Assembly: GCA_022701365.1 (NCBI GenBank)
Contig: JAKUHH010000064.1
Span: 62,001 to 126,000 of the forward strand
Source of the DNA: Mycocentrospora acerina
Taxonomy: Eukaryota > Ascomycota > Dothideomycetes > Pleosporales
DNA: 64,000 nucleotides
Direction: 5' to 3'
In this document: positions 47,625-58,700 of the stretch, piece by piece
Layout of the letters: every line of letters begins with the position of its first letter
Position numbering within the stretch: the first letter of the stretch is position 1
Notes under the pieces: generated by a model
What the model saw: the letters and a program-made list of their open reading frames with translations, nothing else
What the model was told of the DNA's origin: nothing
The model's database searches: none
Translations under genes and position numbers: made by a program

Positions 47625-50219
47625 ATTAATGTTTATAGTTTTGTTAATAAATATTAAGATTAAGTATATTCTTTTGTCAATTTCTTAGTAGATAGAAGCT
47701 ACATCTTTTTGTACATATTTTTACTTAAGTTCTTTCTCTGCTAAGTAATTCTATGCATTCTTTTAATTTAGCTTTTAAACAAAGAGGAATTGTTTTTTAT
47801 TATCATATAATATTTTATAGATTCTTCTTTTACTTGTATCTGAGAAGTAGTAGTTTAAATAACAACTGTATTAAAGTGAATCTTACAAAGGTTATTTAAA
47901 TTCCTGCAATATATATATCAGTTAGAGTTTTATTATTCTTATAATGTATTATTATTGATCTTATTATCCTATTTAGATTTAGAACTTGTTACAGTTAAGT
48001 AATATATCTTCTTCTAGTTAGAATTTTTTAATGCTAACGCACCTACAGTATTTTTATATGAGTCTTTGTCATTGTTTAAAATTAAGTAAGTTTACAGCTA
48101 GAGAAAAAATAGAATATTTCTTTAATTACTTAAATTTAAAAACTAACTTTAATAATTTTATAAGCTTTCATAACTTCATTTTATTTAAGACATGTTATGC
48201 TTTAGTATAAAGAGATTATCTATGTTGTTTAGTTAAAAGAGAGTCTAAGCTTATATAGCTTTAGTGTCTTTTCTTAGCAAATGCTATTGCTTAAAACTAG
48301 GATTTATTTAACTTAATTAAATTATTTTAGAAAAGATCTTTATCTGATTAAAGCATTTTTAGTTAAGCTTGAGAAAATTCTTTGCTATAGCTATTATTAA
48401 GGGAGAACTCTAAGTAGTTTAAGAAGTGTTCTATTGTCTATTAATTGCCTATGCTTCATAAGTTGTAAAACAGTGCTACTTTGCGCTAGACCATAAAGCA
48501 AATATTTAATTATATATATACATATTTAAAAATATAAACATGTTTTTTCTACTAATAAATTAAACATCAGCACAATTCTTACATTGCATTATAGCTTTTT
48601 TTGCTTAGAAATCAGTTTTATTTCTAAGAATATTTCTTCTATTTAAAAGAATCTTCTTTTAGTTCTCTAATTTGAAGAGGTAGTAGTTTTAGCACTTATT
48701 TAAAGTTGTGCTAATGCTTAAAAGGTAAATTTAGCTAAAAGAGTAGGTTATTTAGAAGAGGTTTAGAGAAAGAGAAAGAAGCGTAGCTCTTTGTTTCATG
48801 TACAAAAAAGGTATAATAAACTTAATCTTATTTGCAGAAGCTCTGTAAGAAGACTAGTTAGTTAAAAATAGTCAGTAAAGTTACTGTCTTGCTAGAAAGG
48901 TTATTTTAATCATTAATCTTCATTTCTTTTACTTCTAAAGGCAAATATTCTTAGAAAAAGATACTTTAATATTACAATCTAGCTTTAGTCCATAAGAAAG
49001 AAGTAAGTGTTAATAGTAGTATTAAGTATCTTGAGGAGTTTCTATATAAATTGCTCTAGTGTTCTTATGTATGTGTTACGTCTTCGCTTACCTCTTTGTA
49101 TACTCTTCCTGTGTGCCTAGTATTTTACACTTTCTGCATGCTAATTATTAATAGCTTTAACAGCTACAACTTAGCTACATTCTAGTAATACTGTTAAGAT
49201 AACATTGTTGTCTTAATATTTATGCTTCTGTACTTATTGCTCATCTTACAGCTACTTAATATAGGCTGTTTTGCTATTTTAAAGAAGGCGTACACGCGCT
49301 AAGCTAAAAATGCTATGCGCAACAAGATTAATGATTTTATAAAGCTAGAGTTCTTGCTTTGCTTTAGAGCAGTTTACAATGCTGCTATTTTATTTACCAA
49401 TATCTAAAAAAGTTTTTATTGCACTCGGTTCTTCTCTTTTAACTTAAAATAAGTAATAAGCAGCTTTAATGTAAATCTGTTCACTCTTTTACAACAACCT
49501 CTTATTAATTAGAAGCCTTAGCAGTTGCAAACTCTAAGCAATGTGCTAGAATTTAAATCTTTAAGTACTCTAATTAAACCTAAGTTTAAGATACACTAAA
49601 GCAGTTCTTTTAAATTTAATTGCAAGCGTGCTTTAGAACTACGCAAAGAAAAAAGCAATCTTGTTACATAAGCTTACACTTGCATAAAAATAGATCTATG
49701 AGCTCAAAGCAGGTGTTAAAGCTACTATTAAACGCAAATTGTACAAAAAGAAGAAATTTTAAATAAAAACAAAGTTAAGTAAATAAAAACTAATAGTAAT
49801 TAACAGCTCAAAAGAAGTTTTAAGTGCGTAGTAATAAAAAGAAGGCAAAGAAGAGAATGCGCATTAAAGTAAGCAAGCCTTTTTAAAGAAGCTGTAAACA
49901 GTGCAACAAGACTAATTACAATGCGCAAATATGTAAGATTGATATAAAAAGTAGTCTCTAAATAATGTTTAAATCTGTACTGCGCCCTGCAGCGCTAAAG
50001 CGTAGTATTTTAAGCTATGATAGGGTAATTTTTAGTAAGGTCTTCGCAAAAGTGATCTACACGTACGTTTATCTACACGTCTGTGAGGAACGTTAATAGA
50101 TTGATTAATAGATAGACCGATAGCTGCTGATAGATGTTGCTAGCAGCTATAAAAAAGGATAGAAAAGATAGACAAGTTTTGTTAATTGCTAAAGCAATCT
50201 AGGCTTATTACTGTAAGGA

Positions 50220-50345
50220 AACAATTTAGAGGATTTTGTTGTATTATTAGGAGTATAGGACTTAGAGACTACATAGGAGTTGAGTGCTTACGTGCGAGCA
50301 CACGTGCCTGCACACATGCTCTCACACGAGCAGGCTGACAGCTAA
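50220..50345 (+). repeat. Dispersed repeat D, copy 2
   Basis: Contains 'TTGTTGTATTATTAGGAGTA', 'GGACTTAGAGACTACATAGG', a CACGTG-rich middle and 'GAGCAGGCTGACAG'. It matches the copies at 27285 and 53843 in order and spacing. It lies just before the composition boundary upstream of the deuterolysin gene. Confidence 0.75.
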
Positions 50346-50570
50346 TTTAGATTATAGTAGGCTATAATAGAGTGTGGTTTTAGTAGGGTCTTGGCAGAGT
50401 GGCCTAAATGCCTGTATAGGCTGACTGTCTGTGAGGTACGTTATAAGAAGAGTAAAAACTTTAGCTTTAAAAATGTAAAGAAATATAGTCTACTTTTAGA
50501 GCTTACACAAAATATTGTGTAGGCAAAGCAAAGAATAACACTTCATTTCTTTGTGAAGTAGAGTTAAATT

Positions 50571-51552
50571 TACACTTACACACACCCCTCCCCCCAACCA
50601 GGCAGTATAGAACAAATCTCCAGAGCTGCAAGATTAGAATGTCGAGGCCGTGTGGAACTCGCTGCTCACGGATGCGACGACAAGCTCTCTACCCGCACCA
50701 CCCTGCGATCGCACTTAATATTGCATCGCCGTAGTCGTGAATCATCCACCCTACTAAGCGTCGTGCGTCGTGTTGATCTATCTTCTCGGGTGCTCGTGAA
50801 ATAAGGTGCACTACCTAATCAAGCTTACAGTTCGTACGATTTTCTAAGAGTCGGGCTGATCGCAGATTAGAATATCTCTAACAAGTTCAGTCTTGCAATA
50901 CGTGGCATTACGACAAGGAAAACCTGGACCGGTAGGTAGGGCGAAGACAGGTTCAGATAAACAATTGGCTGATAACGGCTGTTGTCGAACAGTCATCAAC
51001 TACTGCCGTGATACAATTAATATCCGACGCTATCTGTGGCTACTGTGGGGTTTCATACGCCATCCTGGATTTCAATCTACCCTAGTCTGTGCTAATCTCC
51101 GGGAACCTTCCTGAATTGCCGTAGCGTCATGTGAACCATTGACAGATCCACTTACCTAATGCGGATGGGCCTCTATGGTGGTATTATCTCCTGTAATTAA
51201 TTATCCGCAGATGCACACCATGTCCGGCCAGAGAGCGCCTGCATTAGATCCCTATCACCCACAATCTGGAGGACTTACTCAAGACAGCTTGGCAAGCCGA
51301 AGCTTTCCCCCCCAAGGCCCACCAAGCTTCGACAAGAAACCTTGGAATTGCTTGATCACCTGCTTAACGCAGCGCATCCTCCGTGATGACATATATCCAA
51401 CTAACTCAGGATCGCAATCGAGACTAAGTTGGAGGTTGAAAGCATTGAGCTGCGGCATTACTTAAGGAGCATGGCGAACTCTCGTTGTTGATTACACTCA
51501 TCAGTTTCGTATCCATCCTAAAAAGCAAGAAACCCTAGCAAAGCTTGTCACT
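50571..51552. other. Upstream region of the deuterolysin gene
   Basis: Normal-composition DNA between the AT-rich block and the M35 gene. Open frames at 50893-51114 and 51175-51465 show no recognisable domain and are not called. A C-rich run (CCCCTCCCCCC) lies at about 50585. The last 100 bases should include the core promoter. Confidence 0.45.
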
Positions 51553-52737
51553 ATGCTCACCAAGACTCTTCCAGTCGTTCTTCTTGCCGGCGCGGCTTCT
51601 GCAGCTTGCCCTTTGTCGGTCTCAATTGCTGATGCAACCAACCACGTTGTCAACGTTCAGATCGCCAACACTGGAAGCGAGACCCTTCAAGTTTTCAAGG
51701 GCAACACTATATTCAGTCCTCATGCTACCAAAGACCTCTTAGTAGCTGATGCAGGTGAGCTTACCCTCAATTACATTCACCTGGTCTGGGCCGTATGTTA
51801 ACAGTAGAGACAGCTGGTAATGCTCTTCCATTTGACGGGGTCTACGTCAACTACAAGAAGACTGGTCTTGGTCCCAACAACTTCCAAAAGATTGCAGCTG
51901 GAGAGACAGTCACAGTGGCGGTCAACGCCGCGAAGAGCTACAAACTCACGGGTGTCAAGCAAGCCAAGGTGTCCGCTATTCAAGGCTTCCTCTACGCCAC
52001 GGGGGACAAGGCTCCCGCTACTCTCAAAAATTTGTCCCTGTGCGCGGACCAGACGACCGGCTCGGTCGAAGTGATTCCAGACCAAAGCATCGTAGCTGAG
52101 TATGCAATTATATCTATCGCTAAGAAGACAAAGGGACTAAAATTCGCTCCTTAGGCAACACATCTCGCACAAGCGCTCGGAACCTTTCAACTCCCGCATT
52201 CAGAAGCGCGCCATCACGTACTCCTCGTGCTCGACGTCGCAGACCTCTACTCTCAAGACCTGCGTCTCGGATGCTATCTCCATGGCCGGCGCAGCTTCCA
52301 CTGCCGCCGGCTCCGCTGCCGACTACTTCACGACTTGGTTCAAGTCGACGTCGGTCACGTCCAAAGTCCAAACCATCTACAATGACGTCAAGAATGTGCA
52401 GACCACCTCCCCCAAGATTTCTTGTACCGACATCTATGGCGACTGCTCCTCCGACGACTCTGCGCTCCTCTACACTGTGCCAAGTGATAATGTCATCGTG
52501 CCGTGCCCCAGCAACGGCTTCTGGGACTTTCCAGTCCTTGCGGCGCAGTGTTCCAACGACGACTACGATAAGGCGGGCAGTATCCTGCACGAGATGACTC
52601 ACTTGTACGGTACAGGGGACAACGGATATGGGTACGTTGCAGCGCAGAAGTTAAGCGCGACCAAGGCAGCGGCGAATGCCGATACATATGAAATGTATGC
52701 AGAGAGTGTGAGGCTCGGGGGCTGCACTGTTGGTTAG
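51553..52737 (+). CDS. Deuterolysin, secreted M35 zinc metalloprotease
   Basis: Exons 51553-51754, 51808-52099 and 52155-52737, with 53- and 55-nt introns, give 358 residues in one consistent frame. The signal peptide is 'MLTKTLPVVLLAGAASAA'. A propeptide of about 165 residues follows and ends with two Lys-Arg sites ('HISHKR' at 171-172, 'RIQKR' at 182-183) suited to kexin cleavage. The mature enzyme would start at 'AITYSSC', about 175 residues, the usual deuterolysin size. The aspzincin motif is complete: 'HEMTHLYGTGDNGYGY' supplies H310, E311, H314 and D320. The enzyme should digest proteins outside the cell and is typically heat-stable and disulfide-rich in this family. It is intact although flanked on both sides by strongly degraded transposon DNA. 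Confidence 0.96.
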
Positions 52738-52994
52738 ATCGTGCGATTCCACATCTGAAGCGTTAGAGCATTTAGTTGCCTTATTTTAAGTAGGTACTAG
52801 TCTCTTAATTTAGCATATTCTAGAAAGTAACTTCTACATCTTTCTAATATAAGGAGAGGTATTTTGGCCTAAAATTCGCTTAGCTAGGCATAGCGCTTAG
52901 GTTTGGTACTTTAAAAGACAAAATTCTAATCTTAAAAACCTTCTTTATTAACCCTTAAAAACCTTGCAATTTATTAATTATCTGTAATTATTTT

Positions 52995-53056
52995 CTAGAT
53001 ATTTTTTCTCTATTTATATTGCATTAATCTATCTAGCTAGTTACACTAAATACTCT
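52995..53056 (-). mobile_element. Inverted LINE 3'-end fragment
   Basis: Begins with a T-rich run and 'TCTATTTATATTGCATTAAT' then 'CTATCTAGCTAGTTACACTA', the reverse complement of the last bases of the LINE tail at 31990-32025. It is truncated after about 60 bp, where the minisatellite flank starts. Confidence 0.55.
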
Positions 53057-53125
53057 ACCCCTAAGCTGTACTGATAGCTTAGGGTTAGGTTGTCCCTAGG
53101 GGCAAAAACAGAACTTGCCTGTAAG

Positions 53126-53411
53126 TGTAATGTTTATAACGTTACATCCTATTATTACCCTTTAGTTAACTAACACCTATCTAATAGCCACCTGTTTTAT
53201 ACTTGCCCTAGATAGCAATCCTAAGAAGAGGTATATAAGGATGCAGACTATAGAACTTTATAGAGTAGTTTTTCTATATCCTTTTGTACAAGACCTATAG
53301 GTATAGAGAATAGTATTATTAGTTTACCCTTTACTCCTAGCACTTTTATATACCTAGTAGTAGACAATTTAGAGTTTATTTAGATTTCTTATTAACAACC
53401 CGTGTTATTAT
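53126..53411 (+). mobile_element. Solo LTR, family A copy
   Basis: 286 bp beginning TGTAATGTTTATAACGTTAC, sharing 'CCACCTGTTTTATACTTG' and 'TATCCTTTTGTACAAGACCT' regions with the copy at 30529. It lies immediately behind a single minisatellite unit. Confidence 0.7.
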
Positions 53412-53458
53412 ATTATGCAGAAAAACTTGTACTACCTACAATAGGCGACCTGTTTAAA

Positions 53459-53620
53459 GTTTTTTTTTTTTTCTTTATTTATATTGCATTAATCTATCTA
53501 ACCATCTATACTATATACAATAATGCCTATGCAGACGCTAGTCTATAAGGCGCTGTTTTTTTCTACCTAGGCTAAGCCCTCTTTACTAGAGCCTTAGAAG
53601 CCTAACCTAGGGCAGTAAAT
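53459..53620 (-). mobile_element. Inverted LINE 3' end with poly(T) start
   Basis: Starts with a run of 14 or more T and continues 'CTTTATTTATATTGCATTAA', 'ATAATGCCTATGCAGACG', 'TAGTCTATAAGGCGCTG' and 'GGCTAAGCCCTC'. This is the reverse complement of the tail at 31870-32020 and shows that the tail ends in poly(A), as for a non-LTR retrotransposon. Confidence 0.7.
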
Positions 53621-53842
53621 AGAACGTTATAACATCCTAATTCTTTTTATAAGTTTGTTAGTAATAACTGCTACATGTATTTGCAAGTATTTTATATAAC
53701 TATTAGTATATACTATTAAAGTTTAAAACAATGTCTTAATTTTAATTTTTAGTTTAATTATCCCTAAATTTAAATATGTTTCTTAGTGTATCTAAATGTA
53801 TAATCTGTAGAATTTATATTACTATAGCATATATAGTGTAAG

Positions 53843-53965
53843 TGAACAATTAGGAGGAACTTGTTGTTTTATTAAGAGTATAGGACTTAGAGACTATATA
53901 GGAGTTAAGTGCTCACGTGCAAGCACACATGCTTGCACCTGTGCGCTCTTAGGCGTAGGCTGACA
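53843..53965 (+). repeat. Dispersed repeat D, copy 3
   Basis: Contains 'GGACTTAGAGACTATATAGG', 'AGTGCTCACGTGCAAGCACA' and 'GCGTAGGCTGACA'. It is closest to copy 2 at 50220. Confidence 0.7.
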
Positions 53966-54382
53966 CACCCCTTTAGCTTAAGTGCTGTATAGCAGAGCAA
54001 GAGGTAGATAACTAAGCTAAAATAATATATAAAATAAGTAGATAAGCAACTGCTCTATAATATAAGAGTAATAACTTAAGTAATAGTATTTCTAGCTAAT
54101 TAGCGTTTACAAAGTAGGCTAGCGTTACCTAGGGAGCTATTATTAGTCAGATCCTAGAGCTCCTGCATGTGCCTATGCCTTAAGCTGTGTAGTAAGGTTA
54201 GTAAGGCCAAGCTAGTGTAGGAAGCTAGTGTGCTACTGTTTACTAAAGATTTTAGTAAGGCTGTTAGCAGGTATCTCTGCTGTAGGCTTCTAGTTAACCT
54301 AGAGCCTGCCTTAAGCTACCTCCTAGCGTATCTATTAATAATATACTATTCACCTAAACTGTACTGATGGCTTAGGGTTAGG

Positions 54383-55100
54383 TTGCCCCTAGGGGCAAAA
54401 ACAGAACTTGCCTTTAAGGGCAAAAACTAAACTTGCCTCTAAGGGCAAGAAATAGAAACTGCCTCTAGGGGCAAAAACAGAACTTGCCTCTAGGGGCAAA
54501 AATAGAGCTTGCCCCTAGGGGCAAGGAACAGAAGCTGCCCTAGGGGCAAGGAACAGAAGCTGTCCTAAGGGCAAGGAATAGAAGCTGCCTCTAGGGGCAA
54601 GGAACAGAAGCTGCCCTTAGGGGCAAAAACAGAACTTGCCCCTAGGGGTAAAAACAGAACTTGCCCTTAGAGGCAAGGAACAGAAGCTGTCCTAAAGGCA
54701 AGGAATAGAAGCTGCCTCTAGGGGCAAGGAACAGAAGCTGCCCTTAGAGGCAAAAACAGAACTTGCCCTTAGGGGCAAGGAATAGAAGCTGTTCTAAAGG
54801 CAAGGAACAGAAGCTGTCTTAGGGGCAAGGAATAGAAGCTGTCCTAAGGGCAAGGAACAGAAGCTGCCTTTAGGGGTAAAAACAGAACTTGCCTCTAGGG
54901 GCAAGGAACAGAAGCTGTCCTAAGGGCAAGGAACAGAAGCTGTCCTAAGGGCAAGGAATAGAAGCTGTCTTAGGGGCAAGGAACAGAAGCTGCCCCTAGA
55001 GGCAAGGAACAGAAGCTGTCTTAGGGGCAAGGAACAGAAGCTGCCCCTAGGGGCAAGGAACAGAAGCTGCCTCTAAGGGCAAGGAACAGAAGCTGCCTTA
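54383..55100 (+). repeat. 25-bp palindromic minisatellite array
   Basis: About 29 tandem units alternate between two types, GGGGCAAGGAACAGAAGCTG and GGGGCAAAAACAGAACTTGC, each followed by CCCTTA/CCCCTA. At unit junctions the sequence forms the perfect 16-bp palindrome TTGCCCCTAGGGGCAA or near versions. Units differ by point changes rather than length, apart from one-base losses. The same left flank (CTGTACTGATGGCTTAGGGT) followed by only one unit occurs at 53066-53121. Array and flank precede the long decayed reading frame at 55708. Confidence 0.92.
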
Positions 55101-55439
55101 GTATAAGTAGGAATGGGTTGGGTTTATGTCCTAGGTTCAACAGTTTCTAGATAAGGAAGGTTCGCTTAGGCCCCTAGTAGAATTCCTACTTTACTTACCT
55201 GCCTAATTCTTCCTAGCACAATTGTTAAAACTTAGAATTTTTTTAAAGAAAGCCTTTTTATAAACCTCTTTTAGCATTAGAAGTTTTTTTTAGTATTCTA
55301 TAAGCTTTACAGCAGTGTGCATTGTAATGCAAAGATTTATAGCAATGTTTAATGTTCTTGCACAGGCCCTTTTTAAAATGTCTGTGCAGGCTTATGCTTT
55401 TAAAGGCTAACTTACTAACATCTTAACGCTTTTCTGTTT

Positions 55440-55550
55440 TAAGGTTTTTATAACCCCCTGCTAGCCTTAACACTATGCTAGATTAAGGTTTTTATAACCC
55501 CTTGCTAGATATTGCGCTAAACTAAAGTAAGGTCTATAACCCCTTGCAGC
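55440..55550 (+). repeat. Triplicated AAGGTTTTTATAACCCC motif
   Basis: 'AAGGTTTTTATAACCCCCTG', 'AAGGTTTTTATAACCCCTTG' and 'AAGGTCTATAACCCCTTGC' occur about 45-50 bases apart, just upstream of the first long decayed frame. Function is unknown; they may belong to the 5' untranslated region of the element. Confidence 0.6.
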
Positions 55551-55707
55551 TCTACACTGCAATGCTGCACTAAGTGTATTATTAGAGTCTAAGTAGTAGC
55601 CCTGCAAGGTCATGTTGCGTAGCTAATTTTCTTAGCCCCTAAGGCATGCTATCTTTACTGTACTGCAGTTTCTACAATAAACAACTCTATATAATAAGCT
55701 TACTATT

Positions 55708-58700
55708 ATGTTATTATCTGCACCTAAGAAGAATAGTAGCTAGCTAAAGAAGTTTATTAGTAAAGATACTAAGGCTAATAGATTAGCGTTATAGAGGGCT
55801 AGCGTTGCAAGATACAAGCAGAAGAATAAAACTCAGGCAACTGTTGTAATAAATAACATACATAGGAACTAGAATTTACTATAGTATTACCTAACTTTTA
55901 AAGTAACTAATTTAAATACAGAATTTAACCTCTATTTAGCTCTTACCTCTTAAGTGCAAGGGCAAGATATTAATACTCTTGCATGTAACTCTATAATTAA
56001 AGAGCTAGTTACCCTTTTAAAACTACATAATTTAGATAGTATGTAGTATTAGAGGGATAGGAAAAGGCTTTTTTTAAATACCTAAAGGAGCATTTCTACA
56101 ACTTACTAATAATTGTTATATAGAGTCTATTAGTAAGACAGGTTATAGCACCTATTATAAGATGTTGCCTAAACTTCTAACTTCTTTCCTTAAACTACCT
56201 TAATATTATAGAAGCAACAGTAGTAAAAGTAAAGTCTAGTCTTTGCCTAGTTCTCTGCCTCCTTTTCTAGACAGCGTCTAGCAATACATTGCACTAAATT
56301 CTTCTCTAAGACTAGCCACCTTGCTAGACACACAGGATTTTGCTAAATCTAAAGTCTTAACTTAAAAAAAAAAATTCCATAAAATAAGAGTGCTGTAATT
56401 TAGGTAATACTTTGTTATCTTAGTTAGAAGTGCTTTTACAATTTAGTCCCTTTGCAAAGTAGGTAGACGCTTTAGACTATTGCCTAGTCTATTAATAAAA
56501 AGATTAGAGAGCTTAGTGCTCTACTTAACTAGCTTAATGTGCTGCTTAGCCTACTAAAACTGTTAAGCATGTACAGTACTATACTGCTCTAGCTAGATTA
56601 AGAAGCCCTACTTATAGGTTATAATCTAAACCTTAAAGAGCCTAGATCCCTACCTATTCTTAGCTTTAATTAATTAGAAGCTAAATATTAGGTTAAGATT
56701 AGCTATGTTAAGATTAAAGATAAATTTAACATTAATAGTATAGTCTTTAGGGCTTTAAGCCTTAGGGTATTTAAGCATAATATTAAATATTTATTTTGCC
56801 TATCCTACATGTGTACTTAACAGCAGGACTAAAAAATCTTCTTTCCTAGGGCAGACATGCTAAATAATAAATGTATCTTACTCTGTACAGAGGGGAGATA
56901 AAATTACTTTGCCTTTTTTAGCTATATGCCTTTAAAGTACACTAATAAAGTTAGTAATATTGTGTTTAGGCAGTTACAGCACCTAAATAACTACAGCATA
57001 GAAATATAGACTAATAGAGTTATACTACCTGCGCTTAACGCAGTATGTTCTTGCAGAAGAAGATATTATTACCTGTACTTATTTAAAGAAATTAAAGCTA
57101 AGACTAATATTAAGAATAAGGTTTTATTAGAAATTAGCGCCTTTAGCTGCGTTAATGTCTAGATTCTGCTACTTGCTAGTATGCTTGCAACTTTATAGGT
57201 TAAAGTTCTAGAGCTAGCTAAGGACCTGCTAAACACATGTCTTCTACTAAATGCCTTCACAGACCTAACACTAGTAATCTCTTACTACAATATAAAGCTT
57301 CTAGATTTTAGCAAATAGGAAGACTTCTAAAGTGTTTAGCAGGCATTTATTAATAACTTCTAACATTAATAAGATAGCTAATTTATTAATCCTTACTATA
57401 CCTAGCTTAACCTTAGCTATAAACGCTTTAATGTTAAAGGGCCTATAACCTTACTTTAGAAGGCATTATGTAATAGGGCATAGGCAAATAAGTTCTAAGA
57501 TCTAATTTTAAAACAACAAAACTTAACAGACGTAGCAGTCTATCCCTAGGCTAGAACTAGCGCTAGTGGTATTACAGTAGACACTAAATAATTAAACTTG
57601 CTGCAATCTAGTAGTCTTGCCTATGCTAAGGCATATAATGTGTTAAAAGAGTTATTTGCATCACAGTTTAAGGGTTACTAACTATTTTAAGACTTACTGT
57701 TTAAGACTCTCTCTTACGCAGAAGAACAAATGCAATCTTAAGCTTCTATCCTATAAAGGCAAAAGAATTAGCACACATTAAAACTTAATTAGGCCTTACT
57801 TCTATACTACTAGCAGAACGTAAAAGACTGTCTCTACAGTGCACTAGATACTTCTTAAAAAGCTAGCTTTAGCAAGAGGCAGGAGTTTAGAATAACTTAC
57901 AACATTCTTCTTAAATTGCTAAGCAATACATCCTAAATTATTAAGCAGTCTCCCTCTAAGGCTAATGCTACGCAAGAAGGTTATTTAGCATATTAGTGCC
58001 TTGCTACTTAGGATGTAAATAGTTTCTGCATTGCTGAAAGCAATAGGTAGATTCTGTGCCTTAAATAGGTAGCTAAGGCAGCTAAGTTTGTTTAAAGCAT
58101 AAACAATGTAATTTTAATAGCAGAGCAAGAGCTAAATAGCTTAATGTTAACAGCTATATTAAGGATTTTGCAGCTATTGCTTAGGTGTCTTAATCTAAGT
58201 TAATTTCTATTATTATAGCTTAGCAAGCGCTAGGTTAAGAGCTGCTTCTAAAATTAGTTTTAGAATAATATTCTGTATACTAAGCTAACTCTCTAATGTT
58301 GTTAAGGCCTTAATCTATTAGATTTAGTATAGAAGTTCTACATGCTCTAGCTCTTACACAATCTAGCAGTGTAGGCGAAGAGTGTCTTGCTTTTCTATGT
58401 TAATTATTACCCTTACCTTAACATTAGCACTAATTCTCTCTAAGCTACGCTAAAAGTGTCTAGCTCTTAGATCTAGGTAATAACAAGAGATAGCATAATA
58501 TAGGAGTATACTAGGATCAGAATTTACAACACTGTAAGTAGATTTAGATTAGGGCAACAAGAGATAGATAATCTCTATAATGTTCTTATCTAAATGTGCG
58601 TTTAGGCATATAATTAATATGTGTAGCATGTAATTAAGGATTAATAGAACAAGACTAAAGGCATTGCTAAGTAAAACAGCATAACATTTAAGGATAGGGC

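Larger units (their letters stand above)
43990..50570. other. Strongly AT-rich gene-free block
   Basis: About 6.5 kb of very AT-rich DNA with no intact gene. It contains a Ty3/Gypsy protease remnant (47210-47380), MITE copy 2 (47510-47624) and dispersed repeat D copy 2 (50220-50345). Composition changes sharply back to normal near 50570. The rest is most likely RIP-degraded retrotransposon sequence, too diverged to classify by eye. Confidence 0.6.
52738..55707. other. Repeat-dense region downstream of the deuterolysin gene
   Basis: No gene. In order it holds an inverted LINE 3' end, one unit of the 25-bp minisatellite with its flank, a solo LTR, a second inverted LINE end, a dispersed repeat D copy, the full minisatellite array, and a short triplicated motif. 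Many insertions appear nested. Each recognisable item is listed separately. Confidence 0.6.

Noticed and set aside
51175..51465. Open frame of 96 codons upstream of the deuterolysin gene
   Set aside because: Its composition is plausible but no family was recognised and it has no sensible continuation; more likely promoter DNA.
54383..55100. CRISPR or telomere-type repeat
   Set aside because: A 25-bp unit without spacers is a minisatellite. It is not TTAGGG-like and is followed by more than 8 kb of other sequence.
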